From NCBI GenBank assembly GCA_032907525.1, contig JAJJPM010000077.1, forward strand, positions 1 to 64,000: DNA of 64,000 nt, read 5' to 3'. The position numbers and the translations under genes were made by a program. Each line of letters starts with the position of its first letter. Position 1 is the stretch's first letter. This document shows positions 7,386 through 15,480 of the stretch, piece after piece. The stretch is from JAHJQQ01 sp032907525 (lineage in GTDB: Bacteria; Pseudomonadota; Gammaproteobacteria; Thiohalobacterales; Thiohalobacteraceae). Under the pieces are notes generated by a model. The model ran no database searches. It had not been told where the DNA came from and saw only the letters and a program-made list of their open reading frames with translations.

Positions 7386-8738
7386 TCAGTGGTCGTGACG
7401 GTGATGGCGCTCGCGGTCCCGACCATGCTCGCGCTTGGTGATCGCCATGGTCTTGTCATTGCCCGTGCCGGAGTGCTGCACGTTGACGAACAGGGTCTGC
7501 GGATCCTTGCCGAAATAGATGCCCGTACCCTCGGCCGGACGGTCCTTCAGCGAGGCGAACAGATGCATGCCGTCGCGATAGCCATCGCCGTCGGCATCCT
7601 CGGAACGCGGGTCGAACACCCAGATGTCGCTGTAGGCGTTGTCTTCCACGATCCACAGCTTGCCGTCCGGGCCGCTCGCCAGGTTGTCCGCACCCTTGAA
7701 GCCGGTGATGCCGGCATCGCGGTTCTCGAACGGGGCGTTCTTGCCGGCGGCGGCCACATAGGCGACCTCCGGCTGTTCGCCGAGTTCGATCGCCATCACG
7801 GCGCCCGGGCCGTAGATGTTGGCGGCATTGTCGACGTCTTCGCAGGTCAGCGCGACATACAGCGTGCCGCCGATGCGCTCGAGGTCTTCGGGGCGACAGA
7901 ACTCGGTTGCGCCCGCGGCTTGTGCCGCGACGTTGGCACGGATCTGCACCTGGCTCATGTCCAGGGCGACCCACTCGGCAGCGCCGGTCTTGGCACCGTT
8001 CATGACCTTCAGCGCATACAGCTGACCGCTGGAGAGGTCGCCGTAGCTGTCGGGCACGAACTTGTAGATGGAACCGTGGCGGTCCTCGTCGATGACGTAG
8101 ACATTGCCTTCGGCGTCGGTCTCGATGCCTTCGTGCGCCAGCGCGCCCAGCAGCGGACGCACGCTCACGCTCTCGGCGCGGGTCGGATCCCTGGGATCGA
8201 GCGTCAGCTCATAGAGCAGACCGGCGGTGGCGGCGGGATGATCCGGGTCCGGGAGGGAGGAAGCGCCGGCTTCCTCGGCGAACAGAATGGTGTGCCACGG
8301 GGTCCAGACGATACCGTCCAGGGCCTCCCAGTCGGCGCGCGCGGCCAGTTCCTTCGCTTCGCCGGTCTTCAGGTCGACCACGGACACCGCGCCGCCGCGG
8401 CCACCGTCGACGCGATGGTCGTTGTCGCTGGAATAGCGCACCTCATGGGTGCGATACAGATAACGGCCGGCGTGCTTGCGGGTCTCGTTGACCGTGTTCA
8501 TGTCGTTCCAGTCGTTGCCGACGTAGATGTTCAGGTCGCTCTCGTCGGACACGATGGACTGGGTGAAACCCTCGGGTATGAGCCAGGGGGCGGTGGCGAT
8601 GGCGGCGTCGCCGTCCATCCCGTAGGCGGAGCCGGGGATGGGATCGAATCCCATCGGGCCATTGACGACCGTCGAATCGGCCTGGGCATTCGCGGCGAGC
8701 ACCGCGGCCACGGCCAGGGCAAGCATGGACTTCTGCAT
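7386..8738 (-). CDS. DUF839/PhoX-like secreted protein
   Basis: A 450-residue exported protein. Residues 1-21 form a Sec signal peptide (LALAVAAVLAANAQA), with a good ribosome site (CAGGAGAATTC) before this ATG; longer upstream frames lack one. The mature part is a beta-propeller-like DUF839 domain with repeated blocks such as GGAVSVVDLKTGE, EGIETDAEGNVYVIDED, NLASGPDGKLWIVEDN and DADGDGYRDG, the last being a calcium-binding DxDxDG loop. It resembles PhoX-type phosphatases but is shorter and lacks their twin-arginine signal, so phosphatase activity is only a possibility. The C-terminus is rich in His, Arg and Asp. A Pho-box-like site lies about 90 bases upstream. Confidence 0.8.
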   Translation of the reverse strand: MQKSMLALAVAAVLAANAQADSTVVNGPMGFDPIPGSAYGMDGDAAIATAPWLIPEGFTQSIVSDESDLNIYVGNDWNDMNTVNETRKHAGRYLYRTHEVRYSSDNDHRVDGGRGGAVSVVDLKTGEAKELAARADWEALDGIVWTPWHTILFAEEAGASSLPDPDHPAATAGLLYELTLDPRDPTRAESVSVRPLLGALAHEGIETDAEGNVYVIDEDRHGSIYKFVPDSYGDLSSGQLYALKVMNGAKTGAAEWVALDMSQVQIRANVAAQAAGATEFCRPEDLERIGGTLYVALTCEDVDNAANIYGPGAVMAIELGEQPEVAYVAAAGKNAPFENRDAGITGFKGADNLASGPDGKLWIVEDNAYSDIWVFDPRSEDADGDGYRDGMHLFASLKDRPAEGTGIYFGKDPQTLFVNVQHSGTGNDKTMAITKREHGRDRERHHRHDH

Positions 8739-8828
8739 CTGAATTCTCCTGAGACGCTGTGCGCTGTGATACGGGGGTGACATCTCGTGTGCCACCCGCG
8801 CATTGTTCTCAGGTTGTGTTGCCGGAAG

Positions 8829-8846
8829 ATGAAAGGTTCGTGACGC
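8829..8846 (-). promoter_or_regulatory. Candidate Pho box upstream of the DUF839 gene
   Basis: On the minus strand GCGTCAC-GAAC-CTTTCAT has the 7-4-7 layout of PhoB half-sites (consensus CTGTCAT, N4, CTGTCAT), with 4 of 7 and 6 of 7 matches. It lies about 90 bases before the start codon, a plausible promoter position. One weak pair is modest evidence on its own. Confidence 0.35.
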
Positions 8847-8876
8847 GCAGATTGTGGACGCGGCAATGCGCTTGCC

Positions 8877-8907
8877 GGGGTTCGCTGTGCTCACCCCAAC
8901 CTGCGGT
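8877..8907. repeat. Short dispersed repeat (GGGGTTCGCTGTGCTCACCCC type), copy 1
   Basis: The segment reading GGGGTTCGCTGTGCTCACCC, then CAACCTGCGG, recurs with small changes at 34178-34211. It abuts the stop of the FMN reductase gene and looks like the remnant end of a small dispersed element. Confidence 0.55.
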
Positions 8908-8909
8908 CA

Positions 8910-9524
8910 TCACATCCCGTTCTTGTACACCGACCGGTCCGTTGCGCCGCTGGCGCGCACCTGGCGCAGGGCGACGGCGTATTCGCTGAGGATGGTCAGC
9001 GCGTAGCGGATGCGGTCGCGGAAGTAGGCATCGGCGCGCGCGTCGTTCTGCGCGGGGTCGTCATTGAGCACCTTCTCGACGTGGCGCACGATGACGTGCT
9101 CGGGGATATAGCAGATGCGGTTGTTCTTGTAGCTGCTCATGCGCAGCTCGGCGACCGGGTAGGCGCCGCCGTCGCCGGACGACACGGTGACGATCAGCGC
9201 CGGCTTGTGGGCGAGCTCGCCCTTGCCCCACAGCAGGAAGAAGTTCTTCAGGCCGGCCGGCACCTGGCCATGCCACTCGGGCGAGACGATCACGAAGGCG
9301 TCGCTCGCGTGCAGCTCCTTCGACAGCGGCTCCAGCCGCGCCTGCCACGCCGGGTCACCGTCCCAGATGCCCTGGTCCCACAGCGGCAGCGGGTTGCCGG
9401 CCAGGCTGAACAGCCAGGTCTCCTCGCACAGGCCGTGCTGGCTGAGGCTCGCCTGGATATGGCGCGCGACCTTTTCGCTCTGGGACTGGTGCCGGTGACT
9501 GCCGCTGATGATGCTGATCTTCAT
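8910..9524 (-). CDS. NADPH-dependent FMN reductase family flavoprotein
   Basis: A 204-residue cytosolic flavodoxin-like protein. The N-terminus KISIISGSHRHQSQSEKVAR carries the beta1 strand and the phosphate-binding loop for FMN. SPEWHGQVPAGLKNFF, around residues 80-95, is the second FMN-contacting loop in place of the usual PEYNxxxPxxLKN. These enzymes reduce quinones, chromate, azo dyes or free FMN with NAD(P)H; the natural substrate is not clear here. It is a single gene with 188 bp to the next upstream start. Confidence 0.85.
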   Translation of the reverse strand: MKISIISGSHRHQSQSEKVARHIQASLSQHGLCEETWLFSLAGNPLPLWDQGIWDGDPAWQARLEPLSKELHASDAFVIVSPEWHGQVPAGLKNFFLLWGKGELAHKPALIVTVSSGDGGAYPVAELRMSSYKNNRICYIPEHVIVRHVEKVLNDDPAQNDARADAYFRDRIRYALTILSEYAVALRQVRASGATDRSVYKNGM

Positions 9525-9728
9525 GTCGGGTTCCTGGCGAACACGGGGCCCGGCATTCTAACAGGCGGGCCGGACACGGCCCAAAACCCCTCGGCAGGGC
9601 GTGTGAACGGCGCGCGTGCTCAAGGAACCCGGGGGCGCGCCGAATCCAACCCAGGACGATGCAGCCAGGCCGGCGCGATACACGATGCCGGGCCTGCCGG
9701 CCCAACCACCACAACAAGGAGCCCCGGC

Positions 9729-10016
9729 ATGGACACAGACTTCCCGGAAGTGCAGCCCGAGGATTTCACGCGGATCGGCGGCGAGAAGCCGCCCCACATC
9801 AGGATCGAGGCGGCCCTGATCGCGATCGGCGGCAGCGGCGTGCGCGGCAACGACTTCAAGCTGCGCGCGCTGAAGGCCGCGGGCTGGAAATACGGGAAGA
9901 TGATGCCCTACGGCACCTACCCGCAGGTGGCCGCCGAGGCGTTCAACCGCATCCGTGCCGCGCTGACGTGCGGCAGCGATCCGGAGCGGCTGCTCCAGGC
10001 ACTGCAATCGGCATAG
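9729..10016 (+). CDS. Conserved-looking small protein, function unknown
   Basis: A 95-residue soluble protein with no signal peptide and no family I can name. The start is well supported by AAGGAG 7 bases before the ATG. The sequence has an acidic N-terminus (DTDFPEVQPEDF), a possible strand HIRIEAALIAIGGSG, and a basic middle (GNDFKLRALKAAGWKYGKMMPYGTYPQVAAEAFNRI), which might be a small alpha/beta or nucleic-acid-binding fold. It is convergent with the GlcG-like gene, with only 10 bp between stop codons. Confidence 0.65.
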   Translation: MDTDFPEVQPEDFTRIGGEKPPHIRIEAALIAIGGSGVRGNDFKLRALKAAGWKYGKMMPYGTYPQVAAEAFNRIRAALTCGSDPERLLQALQSA

Positions 10017-10026
10017 ACCCCGCGCT

Positions 10027-10545
10027 TCAGAAGGTGAGCCTGGCCTCGATCGCATTCAGCCCGGCGCGCGCGCAGGCCTCGTCGTCCTCACCGGTCGGTG
10101 CACCGGAGACCCCCACGCCGCCCACCACGCTGCCGGCGGCTTCGACCGGCACGCCGCCGCCGATCATCAGGGCGTTGGTCACTTCGCGGACGCCCGACTG
10201 CGGCTTGCCGGCCTGGGTCAGGTCGGCCAGCGCCAGGGTATCGGTGCGGAAACTCACCGCCGTCCAGGCCTTGCGGATCGCGGTATCCGGCGTGTGCGCG
10301 CCGGCATAGCGGTCCCGCAGCATGACCTGCGGCACGCCGGCGCGGTCGACGACCGCCACGGCCACCTGGAAGCCCGCCTTGCGGCAGGCCTGCAGCGTCG
10401 CCTCGGCCAGTTCCTGCGCGGCTCCGGGACTCAAGGTCTCGTAGCTCACCAGCGCCGGCTCCTCCGCAGCGCCGGCACCCAGACACAGGCCGCAACCCAG
10501 TACTGCCCCCCACATCCGTTTCCATGCCATGCGATGCGCGTTCAT
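10027..10545 (-). CDS. GlcG/HbpS-family (DUF336) exported protein
   Basis: A 172-residue protein starting with a signal peptide (MWGAVLGCGLCLGAGA), so probably periplasmic. The body matches the GlcG/HbpS fold: a helix with AQELAEATLQACRKAG, VAVAVVDRAGVPQVMLRDRYAG, TPDTAIRKAWTAVSFRT, and the glycine-rich end GGGVPVEAAGSVVGGVGVSGAPT. HbpS members bind haem; other members sit in glycolate or cofactor operons. The exact role here is unknown. An AAGGAGGT ribosome site precedes this ATG and rejects the longer upstream frame. A promoter must lie in the gap up to the chemoreceptor gene. Confidence 0.8.
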   Translation of the reverse strand: MNAHRMAWKRMWGAVLGCGLCLGAGAAEEPALVSYETLSPGAAQELAEATLQACRKAGFQVAVAVVDRAGVPQVMLRDRYAGAHTPDTAIRKAWTAVSFRTDTLALADLTQAGKPQSGVREVTNALMIGGGVPVEAAGSVVGGVGVSGAPTGEDDEACARAGLNAIEARLTF

Positions 10546-10698
10546 CTCGATGACCTCCTTGGCAGAGCCGTCGACCGGTGCCGGGAAAGGCACGACCCCA
10601 TGGAGTCTGATGATAGTCCACCGCGGCGGCACTACCGCCCCTACCGCGACCGGGTCCCGGCGGACGCGCAAAAAAGTGGGGCGGCATCCGCCCCCCCG

Positions 10699-12612
10699 CT
10701 AGACCTTGAACCGGGCGACCGCCGCCTGCAGATCGGCGGCCAGTGCCGCCAGATCCTCGCTGGCCGATGCCGTCTGCGCGGCGCCCTCCGCGGTCTGGTC
10801 CGCGACCGAATTGATGGTGGCGATGTTGCGGTTGATCTCCTCGGCCACCGCGCTCTGCTCCTCGGCCGCCGTGGCGATCTGGGTGTTCATGTCGCTGATC
10901 GAGGCCACGGAGCGCGTGATGGCGGCCAGCGACTCGCCGGCGCCGGCCGCCTGCCGCACCGTGGCCTCGGTCTGTTCACGGCCGCGCTCCATGGCGGCGA
11001 CGGCGTCGCGCGCGCCGCCCTGCAGACGCTCGACCATGATCTGGATCTCGCGCGTGGACTGCTGGGTGCGCTGCGCCAGGGTGCGCACCTCGTCGGCGAC
11101 CACCGCGAAGCCGCGGCCGTGCTCACCGGCGCGCGCGGCCTCGATGGCCGCGTTCAGGGCCAGCAGGTTGGTCTGCTCGGCGACGCCGCGGATGACGTCC
11201 ATGACACTGCCGATGGCATCGCTGTCGGCGCTCAGGCGGTCGATGGATTCCGCCGTCGCGACGATGTCGGCAGCCAGCGCGCGGATGGACTGGATGCTCG
11301 CCTCGACCACGCGGCGGCCGTTCTGCGCCTCCTCGCTGGCCTCGCCGGCGGCCGCGGCGGCATGGGCGGCGTTGCGTGCCACTTCCTGCACCGTGGCCGT
11401 CATCTCGTTCATGGCGGTGGCCACCGATTCGATTTCCGAGCGCTGGCGCTGCACGCCGTCGCCGGTCATGAGGGTGATGTCCAGCATGCTCTGTGCGGAG
11501 CCGGACACCTTGCCGCTGGAGCTCGTGACCTGCCGGACGGTGTCCTGGACGCGGACGATGAAGTGATTGAAGGCGGCCGCGAGCCGGGCCATTTCGTCGC
11601 GGCCCTCCACCGGCAGACGGCGGGTCAGGTCGCCCTCGCCGCTGGCGATGTCCTCCATCGACCGCACCGCCAGATTCAGCGGGCGCACCAGCTGGGCGGA
11701 CAGCCAGCCGAACACCAGCAGACCGAGCAGCAGCGCTCCGGCGCCGGCGACGAACGCGTCCCGCCGGGCATCGCCCAGTTGCTCGATGTAGCGGCTGCGA
11801 TCCATGGCCAGCTCCACGATTCCGAAGGGTGTGCCCGAGTAGTCCTTGACCGCCGCGGCATACACGGCGAAGGGCGTATCCCCCTGTCTGGCCAGGCGCA
11901 CGGCCGGGCCGTCGCGGAGGACGGCGGCGAGATCCGCGTCGGCGAGCACCGTTCCGCTGCCGAAGGTCGGCACGAACGGCCGGAAGCCCCCGCCTTCGGC
12001 CAGGTGCAAGCCCACCGCGAGGCCGCGCTGCGCCCCGAAGTCGCGGAAGAAGTCTTCGCCGAAGGAAAGACCGAACTCCACCGACCCGAGATGCCGGCCG
12101 TCATGGAACACCGGCACCACGCCGCGGATGCCGAGGCCGGCCACGCCGGACTCCACGCCATGGATGCGGGTCCGGGTCGCGTTCACCGCGACGACGGTTC
12201 TGCGGAAACCGGACAGGTCGTCGCCGTACTGGCCGGGCTTGTGCGCCCGCAGGAACGACAGCGCGGGCGGGGTGTGGAACTGGAACTGCTCGACGCCGTA
12301 GTCCGCCGCGAGGCGCTCGAAGCCGTCCTTGACGGCGGCGTGCAGGGCGGCGCGATCGCCGGCCGCGAAGGCCTGCCGCACCGCCGGGCTCCGGGCGACG
12401 AGTTCGGCCAGCGCCTCGGCCATCAGCCCCTGTCGCTCGATGGCGGCGACCATGTTCCCGAAGTGCACCTCGAGCTCGCGCCGCTCGGCCTCGGCGATCA
12501 CACTGGCCGTGTGGGACTGGCCGACGGCCACGACCGCGCCCACGGCGGCCACGAAGACGGCGGCGAACGCGCCCATGATGCGCGTGCCGAGTTTGTACTG
12601 ATTGAACAACAT
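10699..12612 (-). CDS. Methyl-accepting chemotaxis protein
   Basis: A 637-residue transmembrane chemoreceptor. TM1 is at about residues 9-30 (IMGAFAAVFVAAVGAVVAV). A large periplasmic sensing part of about 270 residues follows, resembling the double-Cache type (blocks FQFHTPPALSFLRAHKPGQYGDD and HLGSVEFGLSFGEDF). TM2 is near 300-320 and a HAMP domain follows (RPLNLAVRSMEDIASGEGDLTRRL). The cytoplasmic signalling hairpin tip is EQTNLLALNAAIEAARAGEHGRGFAVVADEVR around residue 515. There is no C-terminal CheR-binding pentapeptide. The ligand is unknown. It is a lone receptor gene with no che genes in the window. Confidence 0.95.
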   Translation of the reverse strand: MLFNQYKLGTRIMGAFAAVFVAAVGAVVAVGQSHTASVIAEAERRELEVHFGNMVAAIERQGLMAEALAELVARSPAVRQAFAAGDRAALHAAVKDGFERLAADYGVEQFQFHTPPALSFLRAHKPGQYGDDLSGFRRTVVAVNATRTRIHGVESGVAGLGIRGVVPVFHDGRHLGSVEFGLSFGEDFFRDFGAQRGLAVGLHLAEGGGFRPFVPTFGSGTVLADADLAAVLRDGPAVRLARQGDTPFAVYAAAVKDYSGTPFGIVELAMDRSRYIEQLGDARRDAFVAGAGALLLGLLVFGWLSAQLVRPLNLAVRSMEDIASGEGDLTRRLPVEGRDEMARLAAAFNHFIVRVQDTVRQVTSSSGKVSGSAQSMLDITLMTGDGVQRQRSEIESVATAMNEMTATVQEVARNAAHAAAAAGEASEEAQNGRRVVEASIQSIRALAADIVATAESIDRLSADSDAIGSVMDVIRGVAEQTNLLALNAAIEAARAGEHGRGFAVVADEVRTLAQRTQQSTREIQIMVERLQGGARDAVAAMERGREQTEATVRQAAGAGESLAAITRSVASISDMNTQIATAAEEQSAVAEEINRNIATINSVADQTAEGAAQTASASEDLAALAADLQAAVARFKV

Positions 12613-12758
12613 GCTGACACTCCCGACCCTGCGGGTCCGGGGCAGGGTCATACAGTCAAGGATGGGAAGGATGCGTGGAGCGGCCCGACGCGTGCGTGCC
12701 CACGTAGCGACGGGCCGGCGACGGAATTTAGCCGGGAAAAACCAGGGGAATAACGGAC

Positions 12759-13235
12759 CTAGCGTCCGCAGCAGCGCTTGAATTTCCGGCCGCTGCCGCA
12801 GGGGCAGGGATCGTTGCGCCCCGCCCGGGCCGTGGGCGGCGCGCCGTCGGCGGCCACCCCGTCGACGTACAGCCAGGTCCCTCCGACGCGGCGGAAGCGG
12901 CTGCGCTCCCGCAGACAGCCGCGCCCCTCCGGCAGGCGGTAGCGGGCGGCGAACGCCACCCAGCCCGCATCGCCGGCGGTGTCCGAACCCAGCACCTCCA
13001 GCCCGCACCAGTCCGGCTGGTCCCGCAGGTCCAGGTCCGGCGGGCGCGTCGCCGGGTCCCAGGTCGCGAGCAGGTAGGCGGCATCGCGGCGCACGAAGGC
13101 CACATAGCGCGAACGCATGAGCGCCTCCGGCGTCGCCGGTGGACGGGTGCCGGCCAGGGCCGGGCCGCAGCAGTCGGCGAAGGCACGGCCGGAGCCGCAC
13201 GGGCAGGACATGGTGTCGGCATCGGGCGCGTACAT
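12759..13235 (-). CDS. YchJ-like protein with two SEC-C metal-binding motifs
   Basis: A 158-residue cytosolic protein. It begins with a SEC-C motif (CPCGSGRAFADCCGP), continues with a YchJ-type middle domain (EALMRSRYVAFVRRDAAYLLATWDP, then a strand-rich WVAFAARYR segment), and ends with a second SEC-C motif (NDPCPCGSGRKFKRCCGR). SEC-C motifs bind zinc; the family's function is unknown. I chose the ATG at 13235; an in-frame ATG at 13211 directly before the first motif is an alternative. It is divergent from the HDOD gene, with 105 bp between starts. Confidence 0.85.
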   Translation of the reverse strand: MYAPDADTMSCPCGSGRAFADCCGPALAGTRPPATPEALMRSRYVAFVRRDAAYLLATWDPATRPPDLDLRDQPDWCGLEVLGSDTAGDAGWVAFAARYRLPEGRGCLRERSRFRRVGGTWLYVDGVAADGAPPTARAGRNDPCPCGSGRKFKRCCGR

Positions 13236-13340
13236 GGGGGCATTTATCGCCAAAACGCCGCGCTTGTCCAGGCCTGCGGGTGGACCGCCGGGCGCGCCGG
13301 GTGCTAGTTTCCGGCCTCCATCGACACACAGGGTCCCGCC

Positions 13341-14252
13341 ATGACTCCCCGCGAACTCGTCCAGGGCAATGTGCAGTTGCTGTCGCTGCCGGAGGTCTGT
13401 CTGCGCATCCAGCAGCTGGCCGATGATCCCTATGCGGACATCAGCGAATTCGCCCAGCTGGTCGCCCAGGATCCGGCGCTGACCACGCGCCTGCTGAAGC
13501 TGGTCAACAGCGCCTACTTCGGCTTTCCGGGACGCGTCGACACCATCAGCCGCGCGGTCAACCTGGTCGGCATCGCCGAGCTGCGCAACATCACGCTGGC
13601 CATGGCGGCGGTGGAGGTGTTCGGCGGCTTCGAGCACGAGCACTTCGATCTGCTGGGATACTGGCGGCACTCCGTCTACACCGCGCTGACGGCGCGCTTC
13701 CTCGCCCGCCACGCCCGCGTGCTGCATGCCGAACGCCTGTTCACCGCCGGCCTGCTGCACGACATCGGCCGGCTGCTGATCTTCAACCTGCTGCCGGAAT
13801 CGGCCGCGCGCATCCGGCGGCGCATGGATCAGGGCATGGACGCCTGCGCAGCCGAACGCGAGGAGCTCGGCTTCGACCATGCCGAGGCCGGCAGCGAGCT
13901 GCTCGAACTGTGGCGGCTGCCCAGGGAACTGCGCATCACCGTCGCGCTGCACCACGCACCGGAAACGGCGCCGGCGGCGCGCCTGGAAACGGCCGCGGTG
14001 CACATCGCCAACCAGATCGCCCGCCAGGTCGAGGCCACCGCCCCGGACAACCGCACACCGCGCAGCGATCCCTTCAGCACCTGGACCGATCCGCTGGCGC
14101 TGGATGCGGCCGAGACGCTGCCGCACATCGACGCCATCGCCGCGGCGACCTGGTCGCAGGCCGGACTCGCGCCGGAGATCGTGCCGGAGGCGGTGGCGGC
14201 GGCCGCGCGGGACTTCGACGAGGTTCTGAACATCCTCTACAGCGTGCCGTGA
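13341..14252 (+). CDS. HDOD-domain signalling protein
   Basis: A 303-residue cytosolic protein with the HDOD domain, a degenerate HD-type fold found in regulators of motility, biofilm and stress. Typical blocks are LPEVCLRIQQLADDP, FAQLVAQDPALTTRLLKLVNSAYFGFPG, TISRAVNLVGIAELRNITLAM, and the partly retained HD-like motif AGLLHDIGRLL near residue 140. Residues past 210 form a helical tail that contributes no recognised output domain. HDOD proteins are not known to be catalytic. The gene is followed 127 bp later by the efflux genes and is probably its own unit. Confidence 0.88.
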   Translation: MTPRELVQGNVQLLSLPEVCLRIQQLADDPYADISEFAQLVAQDPALTTRLLKLVNSAYFGFPGRVDTISRAVNLVGIAELRNITLAMAAVEVFGGFEHEHFDLLGYWRHSVYTALTARFLARHARVLHAERLFTAGLLHDIGRLLIFNLLPESAARIRRRMDQGMDACAAEREELGFDHAEAGSELLELWRLPRELRITVALHHAPETAPAARLETAAVHIANQIARQVEATAPDNRTPRSDPFSTWTDPLALDAAETLPHIDAIAAATWSQAGLAPEIVPEAVAAAARDFDEVLNILYSVP

Positions 14253-14379
14253 GCGGCCGCGCCGGGGCATCCGGCGAACTGCCGGGCGGTCTGCGCTGTC
14301 GAAGTTCTTCCCTGAACGATCGCGAGACCCGACGGCCGCCCCTGCCGCCTCCCGAGGCTTGCTGGTACCATCTCCCCAC

Positions 14380-15480
14380 ATGCTCCCCCTTCATTTCCGC
14401 AACGCGCGTCCGGCGCGGATCGTCCTCGGCGCCGCGCTGATCGCCCTGCTGGGTGCCTGCGGCGATCGGCAACCCTCCCCGGAGAACGGCACCGGGCGCG
14501 CCGCGAAGCCCGTGCTCGTCACCACCGTGACCGTCGCCACCGCGCCGCTCGCCCAGACCGTCGTGCGTACCGGCACCCTGCGCGCCCGCCGCATCGTGCG
14601 CCTGCACAGCCAGGAGGAGGGCCGCGTCGAGGCCCTGCCCGTGTACGAGGGCGACCGGGTGGCGGCCGGCACGCTGCTGGTGCAGCTGGACGACCGCCTG
14701 CTGCGCGCCGAGCTGAACAAAGCGGAGGCCAACCGCCGCCAGGCCGAACAGGATCTGGCGCGCCTGCGGCGCCTGGCCGGCCGCCAGCTGGTGTCCGAGG
14801 ACGAGCAGCTGCGCGCCGAGACCGCGCTGCGCATCGCCGAGGCCGAGGAATCGCTGCTCAAGACGCGCCTGGGCTACACCACCATCCGGGCGCCGTTCGA
14901 CGGCGTCATCACCGAACGCATGGTCGAGCCGGGCGACGCCGCACCGCGCTTCGCCCACCTGCTGACCCTGGCCGATCCGGATTCGCTGGTGACCGAGGTG
15001 CCGATCTCCGAGCTGATCCTGCCCACGCTCGCCGTCGACGATGCCGTGGCGGTGCGCATCGACGCGCTCGGCACCGAGACCTATGCCGGCCGGATCGACC
15101 GCATCCATCCCACCGTCGATCCGGACACGCGCCAGGGCGTGGTCGAGATCGCCCTCGATCCCGTGCCGCCGGGGGCCCAGGCCGGCCAGCTGTGCCGCGT
15201 CTATCTGCCCGGCGAGGCGCGGCCGCGGCGCACCGTGCCGCTCGCCGCTCTGCGTCAGGACGCGCAGGGCGAATACGTCTACACCGTCGACGCCGAGGGC
15301 TACGCACGACGCACGCCGGTGCGCAGTGGCATGTCCCTGGGCGAGCGCATCGAGATCGTCGACGGCCTCGTCGACGGCGACCGCGTCATCACCCGCGGCT
15401 TCATCAATCTGGCCGCCGGCAAGCCGGTGAAGATCGTCGCCGCGCCGGACGCCCTGGCCCCGCCGACGCCGCAGCCATGA
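14380..15480 (+). CDS. RND efflux periplasmic adaptor (membrane fusion lipoprotein)
   Basis: A 366-residue periplasmic adaptor linking an inner-membrane RND pump to an outer-membrane channel. The N-terminus is a lipoprotein signal with lipobox LLGAC near residue 26. The order is HlyD/AcrA-like: a first lipoyl half (RLHSQEEGRVEALPVYEGDRVAAGTLLVQLD), a coiled-coil hairpin rich in Ala, Glu and Arg (about residues 105-165), a second lipoyl half (IRAPFDGVITERMVEPGDAA), a beta-barrel and a membrane-proximal domain. ATG 14380 is preferred to an upstream TTG. The stop overlaps the start of the pump gene (ATGA), so the two are co-translated. No outer-membrane channel gene is adjacent. Confidence 0.92.
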   Translation: MLPLHFRNARPARIVLGAALIALLGACGDRQPSPENGTGRAAKPVLVTTVTVATAPLAQTVVRTGTLRARRIVRLHSQEEGRVEALPVYEGDRVAAGTLLVQLDDRLLRAELNKAEANRRQAEQDLARLRRLAGRQLVSEDEQLRAETALRIAEAEESLLKTRLGYTTIRAPFDGVITERMVEPGDAAPRFAHLLTLADPDSLVTEVPISELILPTLAVDDAVAVRIDALGTETYAGRIDRIHPTVDPDTRQGVVEIALDPVPPGAQAGQLCRVYLPGEARPRRTVPLAALRQDAQGEYVYTVDAEGYARRTPVRSGMSLGERIEIVDGLVDGDRVITRGFINLAAGKPVKIVAAPDALAPPTPQP

